This document shows positions 8,571 through 16,923 of a DNA stretch of 41,801 bases, piece by piece (position 1 is the first letter of the stretch; each line of letters starts with the position of its first letter). Below the pieces are notes generated by a model that worked only from the letters and a program-made list of their open reading frames with translations, had not been told where the DNA came from and ran no database searches. Where the stretch lies: NCBI RefSeq assembly GCF_020521235.1, contig NZ_BLAY01000088.1, positions 1 to 41,801 on the forward strand, read 5' to 3'. The DNA comes from Microseira wollei NIES-4236. GTDB taxonomy: Bacteria > Cyanobacteriota > Cyanobacteriia > Cyanobacteriales > Aerosakkonemataceae. A program made the position numbers and the translations under genes.

Positions 8571-8609
8571 GGTAATTGGTAATTGCTAATTGCTCATTGC
8601 TAATTGGTA
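8571..8609. repeat. Heptad repeat array after the HEAT gene
   Basis: Tandem AATTGCT/AATTGGT heptads begin 5 bp after the HEAT stop codon. They belong to the same 7-bp family that recurs across the window. Confidence 0.8.
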
Positions 8610-8684
8610 AGTTCCCCCCTGCTCACCTGCTGAATTTGCGTAATTCCTGATGTAGTACAATCTGCCAGCCCGCAATGGAAACCC

Positions 8685-8716
8685 AAAAAGCTCCCAGTGG
8701 GTGGGAGCTTTTTATT
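8685..8716. terminator. Strong terminator hairpin downstream of the HEAT gene
   Basis: A perfect 12-bp stem (AAAAAGCTCCCA and its complement) with a 5-nt loop; A-rich and T-rich flanks allow termination in both directions. It lies about 120 bp after the HEAT stop and separates it from the minus-strand accessory genes. Confidence 0.85.
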
Positions 8717-8725
8717 GACTATTAG

Positions 8726-8828
8726 CACTTACGCAAATCACCAAAGTTTCTCTGAAAAATCGTTGGTTTGGGAACTAGAGATCCAGGTCGAAACTTTGGT
8801 GATAGCCACGCGCTTGCGTAAGTCCTGT
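8726..8828. repeat. Inverted-repeat element of the ACTTACGCA family
   Basis: The outer ends are ACTTACGCAA and TTGCGTAAGT, then CACCAAAGTTTC paired with GAAACTTTGGTG. The core TCTGAAAAATCGTTGG...AGATCCAGGTCGAAAC is related to elements at 24279-24348 and 39268-39340. The right end overwrites the C-terminus of the glycosyltransferase pseudogene: its frame runs into the repeat after the GEQV residues. Confidence 0.8.
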
Positions 8829-9175
8829 ACCTGTTCCCCAATTAAATCCAAAAATCTGGTTCCATAGTGCTGAATTTCCCAAAAAATTGCCTGTTGTGCT
8901 ACTGATATCATGTTTGGTTGCATCGGTTGTATATAGTCGATTGTGCGAAAAGCTGTTTTTTTCCCTCCCATCTGCCCAAGAGATCGCCTGCTCAAGAGCT
9001 CACCCTAAGCCTAACGCTACCGAAGCAAGCGGACATGATATGATTTGTAGACCCGAAATGTCTTGATAATTTCCCAAATTCCCGGCACTTTCCAGAGGGC
9101 TAACAAAACTGGTATCTTGTTCGAGAAAGTGAGATTGGTTAGCCCAATTATCCATCTGTGATGCACAATCCTGGC
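8827..9175 (-). pseudogene. Truncated copy of the GT-A-like glycosyltransferase, split by a short element
   Basis: Translated on the minus strand, 9045-9175 gives QMDNWANQSHFLEQDTSF and PLESAGNLG. Positions 8827-8902 give QQAIFWEIQHYGTRFLDLIGEQ. Both match consecutive parts of the intact gene at 17862-18728 (QMDHWANQPDFLDRDTSF, PLESAATLG, QQASFLEIQHYGTKFLSLIGEQ). The N-terminal two thirds are absent. A 135-bp inverted-repeat element (8906-9040) interrupts it, and an ACTTACGCA repeat replaces its 3' end. It is clearly dead. Confidence 0.88.
8906..9040. mobile_element. MITE-like element, TATCATG family, with TGA target duplication
   Basis: The ends are TATCATGTTTGGTTGCATCGG and the inverted counterpart CCGAAGCAAGCGGACATGATA, 135 bp apart. 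TGA flanks both sides directly (8903-8905 and 9041-9043). Comparison with the intact glycosyltransferase gene shows the host sequence continuing after a single TCA (minus strand), so the second TCA is a target-site duplication. There is no coding capacity. Other copies are at 17724, 18803, 39360 and, partially, 39164 and 41702. Confidence 0.85.
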
Positions 9176-9571
9176 TCTTCCGTACTCTGGTTGATAAGTT
9201 TTACTAATTTATTTGGGTTGGGGCTATAACTAAAAAGGCTGAAATGCTGATCTAGTAAGATATTGAGTCTAAAAAGCCTGAAAAAATCTTAGCTAGTTTT
9301 AAGGCTAGTGGCATTTGAGATTCTTGTGGGGTGGGCATCTTGCCCGCCTCTGCATTCGATTTAGATGCCAACCAATGCTGGTTTTTTCATCATTAAATAA
9401 AATCAAAAAAAATTTACAGGACTTACGCACGACGCTCCTAGAAACCCGGTTTCTTTGCGTAAGTCCTGATTTATCAAAACTGACGCAAAGAAGTTGAACA
9501 GAAGAGAACTTTGTTCTCCTCTGTTCAACCTTAAATGTTCGGCTTTAGGCGGGTAGCCCTAATTAGAACAG
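9176..9571. repeat. Intergenic stretch with a CAGGACTTACGCA hairpin element
   Basis: The only clear structure is 9417-9468, where CAGGACTTACGCA and TGCGTAAGTCCTG form an outer stem around an AGAAACCCGGTTTCT palindrome. The same CAGGACTTACGCA end occurs at the broken ntcB duplicate (15916). No gene is seen. Confidence 0.75.
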
Positions 9572-11896
9572 TCAGTCAGTCCCATCGACATTAGTCTCAC
9601 TAAAGTTGACCAGCGTGATAGTATTTCCGGTGCCAAAGACTGCACTGGAAATAATCGTATTCACCCCACTCTGAGTGACTGTCAAAGCATCAAAGGTGGT
9701 AGTAAATGCCTTCAGGTCGATGTAATCTACACCATTCTCAAAGCTGGGAATCTGGTCTAGGCCAAATCCGCTCTCGAAGATGAAGGTATCGAGATCTGCA
9801 CCACCATCGAGGATGTCATCGCCAGCACCACCTGTCAGGAAGTCTTTGTCAGCACCACCATAGAGGCTGTCATTGCCAGCTTGCCCCAACAAGGCGTCTT
9901 CGCCAGCTTCACCATTGAGGATATCGGCATCAGCACCGCCATCGAGCGTATCCTTTTCGGCTCCGCCACTCAGGGTATCGTTGCCACTGTCACCAAACAG
10001 GTTATCTTCTTTGATTCCACCTGTGAGGATATCGGCATCAGCACCACCGTCGAGAGAATTCTTTTCGTCGCCACCCGTGAGGCTGTCATTGCCAGCGCCG
10101 CCTTCCAGGGTGTTTTCGCCGTCTCCACCTTGTAGCGTATCGTTACCGATGCCGCCAATCAGCGTATTCTTGCCGAAGCCAATTCCGATCAAGCTGTCAT
10201 TGCCATCACCGCCGTCGATGTTGGTATCGCCTGTTGAACCTGTAATCGTATCATTGCCGCCGAGACCATTAATCGAACTGACTTTTTCTAGTTGGGTTGC
10301 CGAGAAATCTAGGATGTTGGCAGTGGCATCGCCAACGATCGCCTGTTCCAGACCACCCACATCTGCGCTGATGCGCTCAATGTTGTTCGTCGAGTTCCAG
10401 CTAGCGATTTTCAGGTCACCCGTACCAATGTTTTCTACAGTATCGACACCATCACCGCCGTTGAGCGCTTCACCAGCAGCGAGTCCTTCATTGCCAACTT
10501 GAATCGTGTCGTCACCCGCACCCGCAGAAGCTGTATCAACACCGTCGGCGAGAATGATCACATCTTTCTGGTCGCCGCCAATAATCGAGTCATTCCCTGC
10601 CCCACCATCGAGGGTATTATCTCCATCGCCGCCCGTCAAAGTATCGTTGCCATCACCCCCAATCAGGGTATTTTTGCCGGTTCCAGCACCCGTGAGGATA
10701 TCGTTATCAGCACCGCCATCAAGAAGATTATCGCTATCGCCTCCGGTGATGGTGTCCTTGCCGATCCCACCTTCGATGGTACTCTTGCCACTGCCACCCG
10801 TCAGGCTGTCATTGCCACTGCCACCAAAGATTTCGCTATCGCCAGCGCCTCCAGTGATGGTGTCGTTGCCAGCAACGCCGTCAACAAAGTCAACATTGAG
10901 CAGGTTAGTTGCCGAGAAATCGAGCAAGTTATCGACATTAACGCCTTCTTCAAATCCAACAATTGCCAAAGGCGCGGTGGGAGTTATACCTGCATTAATC
11001 GTTTCGATGTTGTTGGAGGCACTCCAGTTAGCAATTTCGAGGTTGCCAGTACCGATGTTGACGAGTGTGTCAGCATCCGCACCACCATCTAGCACATCCC
11101 CAAAAGAAATGCCTTCAGCACCCACCTGAATTATGTCGTTGCCAGCACCGCTGGCAACGGTATCGGCCCCTGCTCCACCATTGAGCGTATCAGCGCCATC
11201 GGGTCCATTCAGTACATCGTTGCCAGCCCCACCGCTCAGTAGATCTTCCAGGAGCGTACCGCTCAGCGTGTCATGGAAGGCAGAACCAATCACCGCTTCA
11301 ATTCCAGAGACGGTATCGCTGCCTCCCTGACCGTCCCTAGCGGTGGTGCTATTCAAATCGACGGATACGCCAACAGCAGCGGTGCTGTAATCGACGACAT
11401 CAACGCCATCACTTCCCGCGATGATGTCATTTCCAGCGCCACCTTTGAACAGGTTGTCATTCTCATCACCATTAAGCGTGTCATTACCAGCGCCGCCATA
11501 GACATGGGAAAAATTAGTCAGGGTGTCGTTGCCAGATTCAGTGCTGGTCGCTGTGCCCGCTACTAGATCGACGAAAACTGCCGCTGTGTTTGCGCTGTAG
11601 TCTACGGTGTTGATCAGTTCACCTGGCAGAATCAACCCTTCCGTATCATCGCCATACAGGTCATCATCGCCAGCACCGCCAGTGACGATGTCATTACCAT
11701 CACCGCCCGCGAGAGTGTCGTTGCCGCTGCTACCAACGATAACGTCATCAAACTCACTAGCGGAGATGGTATCGTTTCCAGTCAAATCAGGGAGAGGATC
11801 TCCAGCAGAATATGGCACACCATCAATCTCCACCTGGTCAGAGATGAAAGTAGGTGTAATTCTGTCGCTCAACTCGGTTCCCATAATTGTAGCCAT
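9572..11896 (-). CDS. RTX (haemolysin-type calcium-binding) repeat protein
   Basis: A 774-residue acidic protein made of GGxGxDxLx nonapeptides in blocks at about 50-110, 140-270, 345-480 and 540-730. These fold into Ca2+-binding beta-rolls outside the cell. Blocks are separated by repeated spacers (DFSATxLxxV, NNIExIxA). The C-terminus (LTVTQSGVNTIISSAVFGTG, then ITLVNF) is almost the same as that of the gene at 29970, and probably carries the uncleaved type I secretion signal. The paralogue ends NVDATDFIF, but this protein stops at NVDGTD inside a tandem GACT run, so the last hydrophobic residues are lost. There is no N-terminal signal peptide. A strong AGGAGA ribosome site precedes the ATG. 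The specific function is unknown; adhesin or matrix protein is an inference. Confidence 0.9.
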   Translation of the reverse strand: MATIMGTELSDRITPTFISDQVEIDGVPYSAGDPLPDLTGNDTISASEFDDVIVGSSGNDTLAGGDGNDIVTGGAGDDDLYGDDTEGLILPGELINTVDYSANTAAVFVDLVAGTATSTESGNDTLTNFSHVYGGAGNDTLNGDENDNLFKGGAGNDIIAGSDGVDVVDYSTAAVGVSVDLNSTTARDGQGGSDTVSGIEAVIGSAFHDTLSGTLLEDLLSGGAGNDVLNGPDGADTLNGGAGADTVASGAGNDIIQVGAEGISFGDVLDGGADADTLVNIGTGNLEIANWSASNNIETINAGITPTAPLAIVGFEEGVNVDNLLDFSATNLLNVDFVDGVAGNDTITGGAGDSEIFGGSGNDSLTGGSGKSTIEGGIGKDTITGGDSDNLLDGGADNDILTGAGTGKNTLIGGDGNDTLTGGDGDNTLDGGAGNDSIIGGDQKDVIILADGVDTASAGAGDDTIQVGNEGLAAGEALNGGDGVDTVENIGTGDLKIASWNSTNNIERISADVGGLEQAIVGDATANILDFSATQLEKVSSINGLGGNDTITGSTGDTNIDGGDGNDSLIGIGFGKNTLIGGIGNDTLQGGDGENTLEGGAGNDSLTGGDEKNSLDGGADADILTGGIKEDNLFGDSGNDTLSGGAEKDTLDGGADADILNGEAGEDALLGQAGNDSLYGGADKDFLTGGAGDDILDGGADLDTFIFESGFGLDQIPSFENGVDYIDLKAFTTTFDALTVTQSGVNTIISSAVFGTGNTITLVNFSETNVDGTD

Positions 11897-12859
11897 GTTG
11901 ACTATTCTCCTGATTTAGGTTTTGTTTCAATCAAACCAAGTCAAAGTTGCCAGTCTCTTGGCATTTGCACAGCGAAAGAAAGCTGATTTCAGAAGCCAGA
12001 CAATCACAAGATATTCACCAATGTTCCTACAAAAGAGGCGTCCGTAAATTGGGGTTTCCGCTGCTATGTCACACCACTTTATAAAAGTTACACCATCCAC
12101 AGTAATGCTCTTGTTGTATTGCCGGTTTTTTTGACTTTTTGCTGTCAGTTATTCTCCCACCATTATCACCTAACAACAGACTTCTTTTTTCGGTTATTTA
12201 ACCCTCGATTACTCCTTTATTTAACTGGCATAAATTTTGTTTTTTAAGGATTCTGATAGGTTTTTTATAACATCTCAAAATTTAATTAATTTCAACATCG
12301 CAGAAAATCCTATATAAGCTACCTTTTTGCGCGGATTAAATTCCCAGAATAGGTGCTATTTATTGACTTAAAAAGTGAGATGTAATTTCATATTTTTGCC
12401 AAAAATATAAAGGCAAACAGAACTAAAAAATCCGCAGCATTTTTTGGCAATAACTTGACTAGCGAATCTTGATCCAGTTACTTCAAGGAGTTAGTTTCGC
12501 TAAAGTTTTGCCAGATGCGAACGCTTGCCTGGAACGACCTCTGATCCGAAATCCGGTTCAATAATCCCGTTTTTAAACGAACCGCCATAGACAGGAAGTG
12601 GCTTCCCGTAGGGTAGACGCCATAGACGCTTTCAGAGGCGCACCCGTTGGGTAGAACACCAAGAAGAAGAGGAAGAAGAGCAGAGGGGTTGTCGAGCCGG
12701 ATTTGGGATGAGGCGTCGGGAAATTGTGGTGTCCGCTGCTATGGCACACCACTCCAATTTGCTCATGGATCTAAAGGATGCCCAAGTTTGACGGATGGAA
12801 GAAACCAACTCTGGAAACTCAAATCTTGAGAAACCGCCTTGATCAGAATTAAGTCGGTT
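11897..12859. other. Non-coding leader region upstream of the RTX gene at 11896
   Basis: No credible gene. Positions 12168-12525 hold a leader module shared with other members (AACAACAGACTT...TTATTTAACCC, then GCTACCTTTTTGCGCGG, GCAGCATTTTTTGGCAAT, GTTTCGCTAAAGTTTTG). A short motif TCCGCTGCTATG(T/G)CACACCACT occurs twice (about 12056 and 12731). An AAGAAGAAGAGG purine tract lies at about 12660. Confidence 0.6.
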
Positions 12860-14836
12860 TTAGACGAACAGGAAGTCAGCAGCAGTGAGGTCTGTTACAC
12901 CAGCAACAGTAATGCTATTGCCAGCACCAAACGCTGTAGCAGTGATAATCGAATTGCCACCACCGACACTAATGGATAAATTGCTAAAGCTAATGCCAAA
13001 GCTGATCAGATCGATCTTGTCAGCGCCATTTCTGAAGTCATTAACAGTATCGGCTCCAAATCCGCTGGAGAATATCAGTCGGTCGGCTCCACCCTCACCA
13101 TTGAGCGTGTCATTACCAGCTCGACCAACGAGCCTATCCTCTCCGTCTCCACCCAGGAGACGATCGTTGCCAGCACCGCCATCAAGGTAATCATTCCCAC
13201 CTTCACCATTGAGGGTATCAGCGCCGTCGTTGCCAAAGATGTTATCGTTGTCGCCAGCGCCGGTCAGAATGTCAGCACCTGAGGTTCCTACATAAAGAGC
13301 GATCGCATTCGTTGCCGTTGCCCCCGTGAAATCGGCGTTGGTCAAGTCAACTTTGGTGAAGTTGGCATTGGACAAGTTGGCATTGGTGAAGTTGGCACCA
13401 ACCGCTGAACCATCCACAAAGTTGATGCCGCTCAGGGTTGCACCCGTCAGGTTAGCGCCATCCAGATCTGCCTTCTCGAGAGAAGCACCGCTCAGGGTTG
13501 CACCCGTCAAGATCGCATTGTTGAGGCTGGCTTCTGTGAGATCCGCTGCGGTGAGATTTGCTGCCACCAGGAGAGTCGATCCATTGCCCTGTGTGAGTTT
13601 CAGATTCGCACCACTTAAATTTGCGCCAGTTAAATTGGTGCCAAAGATCTCCGTATTTTCCAGAAAAGCGTTATTGAGTTCAACGCCACCTGTGAGATTA
13701 GCACCATTCAGCAAGCCAAAGCCCAGGTTAATCCCGGTCATCTTTGCCCCAATGGCTGTGGCATTGGTCAGATTGCCACGTACCAGTTCAGCACCCGAAA
13801 GATCCGTTCTATAGGAGGTGCTATTTGGTGAAACAAAGGTATTGAGATTTGCGCCAACTAATTGCAGATTTTCTGCAATCAAGTCCACTATAATGGCACC
13901 CCGCAGATCCGCTCCGTCCAAGTCGGTATCCGACAGAATAGCTCGAGTTAAATCAGTCTGGATTGCAGTGCCATTGGCGTTGACATAAGGGCTGAAGTTA
14001 GACCCTGTAATCACCACATCCTCTGTCCGGAAGCCAGTCATAATGGCACCCCGGAAACTCAGATTTGCGGCTACATTCTGTGTTAGGGGACTCGTATCGG
14101 TGAGCGCTGCTCCACTTAAATTCACCAGGTCAAAGATCGAGTTTTCCAGGAAAGCATCGGTAAAGTTGGTTAATGTGAAATCAGCACCTGTGGCATTAGT
14201 GCCAGAAAACTTGATGCTTTCAATGTCAGCACTCTCGAAGTCAGCACCCGTAAGCGTCGCACCTGTGAAGTCCGCGTTTTTGAGTTTGGCATCAATAAAC
14301 TTGGCATTCGTGGCATTGGCGTTGTTAAACTTACTGTTTTCACCGGGTTCGCCACTCAGATCGGCTAAATTAAAAATGGTGTCAACCAGGGTTGCACTGG
14401 TCAGGTCGATGCCTTTCAAAACAGCAAGCGACGCATCAGCTCCACTCAGGTTTGCACCCACCGCAACTGCATCGGTGAAATTGACTTCCTGCAAATTCGC
14501 ACCCGACAGGTTCGCACCCGATAAGTTGATTCCTGTAGCAGTAGCCTTGAAAATATTTGCACCCACCATGTTTGCCTGAGTAAAATTCACATTACTCATG
14601 GTAGTGAGATTAAACTTCGCGCCTGTTAAGTCGGCACTGACTGAATTGAAAGGCGAAAAGTCAACATTGGTCAGGGATGCGGCTTGAAAGTCAGCATTCT
14701 GTAGAATTGTGCCTTTGAATTGCACATCGCCGATCGCAGAAGAGACAAACTTAGAAAAGTCATTGGGACCGCTCAAATTCTGACCATTAAAATTTTCGTT
14801 GCTTACTGTGTCGAAGCTACGATCGATTACTGGCAT
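12860..14836 (-). CDS. Pentapeptide-repeat protein with C-terminal RTX domain
   Basis: 658 residues. From about 10 to 510 the protein is A(D/N)LXX pentapeptide repeats (for example ANLSGANLSGANLQEVNF), which form a right-handed quadrilateral beta-helix. From about 515 to 590 a few GGxGxDxL repeats form a Ca2+ roll. The C-terminal module is the FGADTVNDF...ITATAFGAGNSITVAG type that ends AADFLFV, a hydrophobic tail typical of type I secreted RTX proteins. Five or more paralogues share this plan. A promoter with the TGAGA palindrome lies at 14959-15012, which gives a leader of about 115 nt. The function is unknown; a calcium-stabilised extracellular rod is an inference from fold. Confidence 0.88.
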   Translation of the reverse strand: MPVIDRSFDTVSNENFNGQNLSGPNDFSKFVSSAIGDVQFKGTILQNADFQAASLTNVDFSPFNSVSADLTGAKFNLTTMSNVNFTQANMVGANIFKATATGINLSGANLSGANLQEVNFTDAVAVGANLSGADASLAVLKGIDLTSATLVDTIFNLADLSGEPGENSKFNNANATNAKFIDAKLKNADFTGATLTGADFESADIESIKFSGTNATGADFTLTNFTDAFLENSIFDLVNLSGAALTDTSPLTQNVAANLSFRGAIMTGFRTEDVVITGSNFSPYVNANGTAIQTDLTRAILSDTDLDGADLRGAIIVDLIAENLQLVGANLNTFVSPNSTSYRTDLSGAELVRGNLTNATAIGAKMTGINLGFGLLNGANLTGGVELNNAFLENTEIFGTNLTGANLSGANLKLTQGNGSTLLVAANLTAADLTEASLNNAILTGATLSGASLEKADLDGANLTGATLSGINFVDGSAVGANFTNANLSNANFTKVDLTNADFTGATATNAIALYVGTSGADILTGAGDNDNIFGNDGADTLNGEGGNDYLDGGAGNDRLLGGDGEDRLVGRAGNDTLNGEGGADRLIFSSGFGADTVNDFRNGADKIDLISFGISFSNLSISVGGGNSIITATAFGAGNSITVAGVTDLTAADFLFV

Positions 14837-14958
14837 AAAGATGCACCCGAATTATTGGATTGAACGTTCTTTTTTCTTTGATTCTCATGTCTTCTCAAAC
14901 ACTTAGAACCTAACAACAGACTTTTTGCTTCGGTAATTTAACCCTTTATCACTGCTTT

Positions 14959-15012
14959 ATTTAACTTAAATTCATTTTTTCTGTCAACGATTGTGAGAAT
15001 TTTCTCACAATC
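14959..15012 (-). promoter_or_regulatory. Promoter with palindromic operator for the gene at 12860-14836
   Basis: Reading the minus strand: the inverted repeat GATTGTGAGAA-AA-TTCTCACAATC (15012-14989), one base, -35 box TTGACA (14987-14982), 17-bp spacer, -10-like TTAAAT (14964-14959). The same arrangement occurs at 28976-29030 and 35214-35267 upstream of paralogues, which argues for a shared, selected element. Confidence 0.65.
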
Positions 15013-15395
15013 TTATTACCTTTTATAAATCGAAAATAAATTATCATTTTAAATCCCCCAAAATAATATAGATGCTACCTTTTGGCGCGGCTTTGGTGCC
15101 CACATTCCGCACCCTGGGGTATCCCACAGCATAATTACGCAGAAAACTCTATTTTTCAAGTGATAAATTATGGCTTTAAACAGGGGTTTCTCTGTTTATA
15201 TACGTTATAAACGTATAATTTATAGCTTTATTATTTGATAAAAACAGGTAAAAACCGATTGTGACAGTTGAGGGGGCGAAATCTGGGTTAATAGTGAAAT
15301 GTACTTTCCTAGTTTTGTTTTGCAAAAGATATAAAGGACAGGACTGACGCAACTTTCAAATGCGATCGCATACGCCAGATCTGGGTAGCCTGGGC
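15013..15395. other. AT-rich non-coding stretch
   Basis: It contains a partial copy of the leader module (GATGCTACCTTTTGGCGCGG at about 15071) and an 8-3-8 inverted repeat TATACGTT-ATA-AACGTATA (15199-15217). No gene is seen. Confidence 0.5.
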
Positions 15396-15442
15396 TTGAC
15401 AAAAAGACGGTTTAATGTATCATTATTCTGAGAATGATAATA
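15396..15442 (+). promoter_or_regulatory. Orphan sigma-70 promoter overlapped by a Fur-like inverted repeat
   Basis: TTGACA (15396-15401), 16-bp spacer, TATCAT (15418-15423). The -10 box is the left arm of TATCATT-N8-AATGATA (15418-15439), rich in the GATAAT-like half-sites seen in Fur boxes. Downstream on this strand lie only the truncated ntcB duplicate and repeats, so no protein target is visible. Fur control is an inference. Confidence 0.45.
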
Positions 15443-15486
15443 AAACATTACATAGTTGTATAAACCAGCTATAAATCTTTTCCTCT

Positions 15487-15917
15487 TAACCCAAGTTGTG
15501 CGAGCGCTCTACCAAAATTGGTTGATTTCGTGGGTTTAGTTGTAAAAGTCACAAATTTTTCGGCTTGCCTGCTGCGAGCTAATTAATACCAAGTTGTGCC
15601 TCAGAGTACTATAAGTCTGCTTCGCTCTTTTCTCTGTTGTTTCTTTGTCAATTCTATCCACTATCTTAGAAAGCAGCTGGCTAGAGCGATGGTCAAAATT
15701 ATTTGATTTTATTGCGTTACAAACAAAATAGAGTAGTAACTAAGACTCAACATTAACCAAAGAAAAATAAACAGATGACAAGCGGTTGTATCAATTTATA
15801 CGAAAATGGGGCAAGAAATGCGGTCAGGTCTTGTCACCCGTATGTAAACCAGGATAAAAAACCCTGGGCATCGAGCAGTTGCAGGCATTGCTAGCGATCG
15901 CTGAAACTGGCAGCTTC
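15487..15917 (+). pseudogene. Truncated duplicate of the ntcB leader and 5' end
   Basis: 431 bp align without large gaps to 36671-37101. That covers the whole ntcB upstream region and the first codons (IEQLQALLAIAETGSF against VEQLQAFLAIAETGSF). The ATG is changed to CTG in this copy, and the homology stops inside codon 18 or so, where a CAGGACTTACGCA repeat begins. The two copies are in direct orientation 21 kb apart and bracket most of the accessory genes. It is non-functional as a regulator gene, although its promoter region may still be active. Confidence 0.9.
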
Positions 15918-15943
15918 AGGACTTACGCACGAGGATCTGATCG

Positions 15944-16110
15944 CCTTTGTTTTTGCGTCGCTCTCTAGTGCTAAAGCGACGATTTTTCAGAGAAACGACG
16001 CTCTGAGAACCTTTGTTTCTGCGTCGCTCTCTAGTGCTAAAGCGACGATTTTTCAGAGAAACGACGCTCTGAGAACCTTTGTTTTTGCGTCGCTCTCTAG
16101 TGCTAAAGCT
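15944..16110. repeat. 66-bp tandem repeat, about 2.5 copies
   Basis: The unit starts CCTTTGTTT(T/C)TGCGTCGCT at 15944, 16010 and 16076 and contains GACGATTTTTCAGAGAAACGACG. The period is 22 codons, so the minus strand stays open with a repeated peptide containing RRFSTRERR. The core resembles the TCTGAAAAATCGTTGG part of the AGAAACCCGG repeat family, so it is probably an expansion of that element. It replaces the 3' end of the pseudogene at 16111-16530. Confidence 0.88.
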
Positions 16111-16530
16111 GGCAAATAATTCCCAGTGGCTGCCGCCTGGGATAAGCCATATTCCGGGTATGTCGCATCGTAAAATCGACCTCGCAAATCCAGGGAGCGC
16201 AGCCGATCCCATTGTTGTATGGGCAATAGCCAGTCGTTCATCTCAAAGACAAAATCCCGGAATATGGGGTCGCCAGTCGCGTCGAATAGCAATGCATAGG
16301 CTTGGCTATGCCAGGGGATAAAGGCGGGATGACGATTAGCCAGGTGATATTTTCGATAATAGGAGAAGCTTTGGCGACAGTTATCTAACCTCTGCTGAGT
16401 GGGATTCATTTGATATAGAGATGCCCAAAACAGAAGGGCGACTCCGGCGTCAATATTGTGGTGTTGATGTTCGCGTCCCTGATGCGGGTTATTAAAAGAA
16501 CCATCTGCTTGCCATAACGCCTCAATCTCC
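16111..16530 (-). pseudogene. C-terminal gene fragment, possible alpha/alpha-toroid enzyme
   Basis: An open frame without its own start runs from EIEALWQADGSFNN through HHNIDAGVALLFWASLYQ, HPAFIPWHSQAYALLFDATG and FVFEMNDWLLPIQQWD to YPEYGLSQAAATGNYLPAL. It then runs into the 66-bp tandem repeat. The spaced helical pairs with W/F/H/D patches look like an alpha/alpha-barrel glycan-active protein, but I cannot name the family. A TAG codon closes the frame immediately upstream. The upstream reading frame (16522-16923) is a different broken gene or the same gene after a frameshift. Confidence 0.6.
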
Positions 16531-16923
16531 TAATAAACCGATCGGAGTAATTGCGGTGGGCATTTCCATATCGACATGTTGCGAGAGGACTTTTGCGGCT
16601 ATCCCACCCGCTGCTGCTAGATGACAGGGTGATAAATCTTCTGGAACTTCGGCTTCAAATTGGTCGGGAGCATAGCGATTTCCATAGCACAGGACTAATT
16701 CGTCACCGGGAAAGATGATTCCTTTGCGTCCATCGCCTTGTTCTAGACGTTCATGCTGACCAATTTCATCTACTCTGACTAGCACTAAATCGCCGGATTT
16801 AGGCTTGATCTCTCCACCGATCAGCGTCGCGATCTCATTAAAATCTACCTAGGGAGTCGTATAACCTGCTTTTGCCCGTTTCAGCCTTTCTTGTTTCAGA
16901 TGCAAAATATCGATATCGCTCAT
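16522..16923 (-). pseudogene. N-terminal gene fragment with nonsense codon (DUF1611-type N-terminus, tentative)
   Basis: From ATG 16923 the frame reads MSDIDILHLKQERLKRAKAG, then YTTP and an in-frame TAG at codon 25. After it comes a conserved-looking domain: GDLVLVRVDEIGQHERLE, GRKGIIFPGDELVLCYGNRY, APDQFEAEVPEDL, AITPIGLLGD, stop. From memory, the GDE(I/L)V(L/V)CYGNRYAPDQFEA stretch resembles the N-terminal part of cyanobacterial DUF1611-type proteins, whose P-loop half would follow. That half is missing and the frame ends where the fragment at 16111-16530 begins. A GTG at 16785 could restart translation, but the protein would still be truncated. Confidence 0.65.

Noticed and set aside
9873-11129. 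Long plus-strand ORFs opposite the RTX gene at 9572 (209, 197 and 207 codons)
   Set aside because: They mirror the RTX repeat composition (PS/PPSR-rich translations) and lack ribosome sites and known domains. Similar antisense frames occur opposite every RTX and pentapeptide gene, for example 27443-27895 and 32797-33552.
14989-15012. CRP (SyCRP1) binding site
   Set aside because: The TGTGA/TCACA arms are separated by 8 bases instead of 6, and the other two copies do not keep the outer bases.
15916-16212. 98-codon minus-strand ORF with repeated RRFSTRERR peptide as a genuine repeat protein
   Set aside because: It is fully explained by a 66-bp tandem DNA repeat fused to a fragment in another frame.
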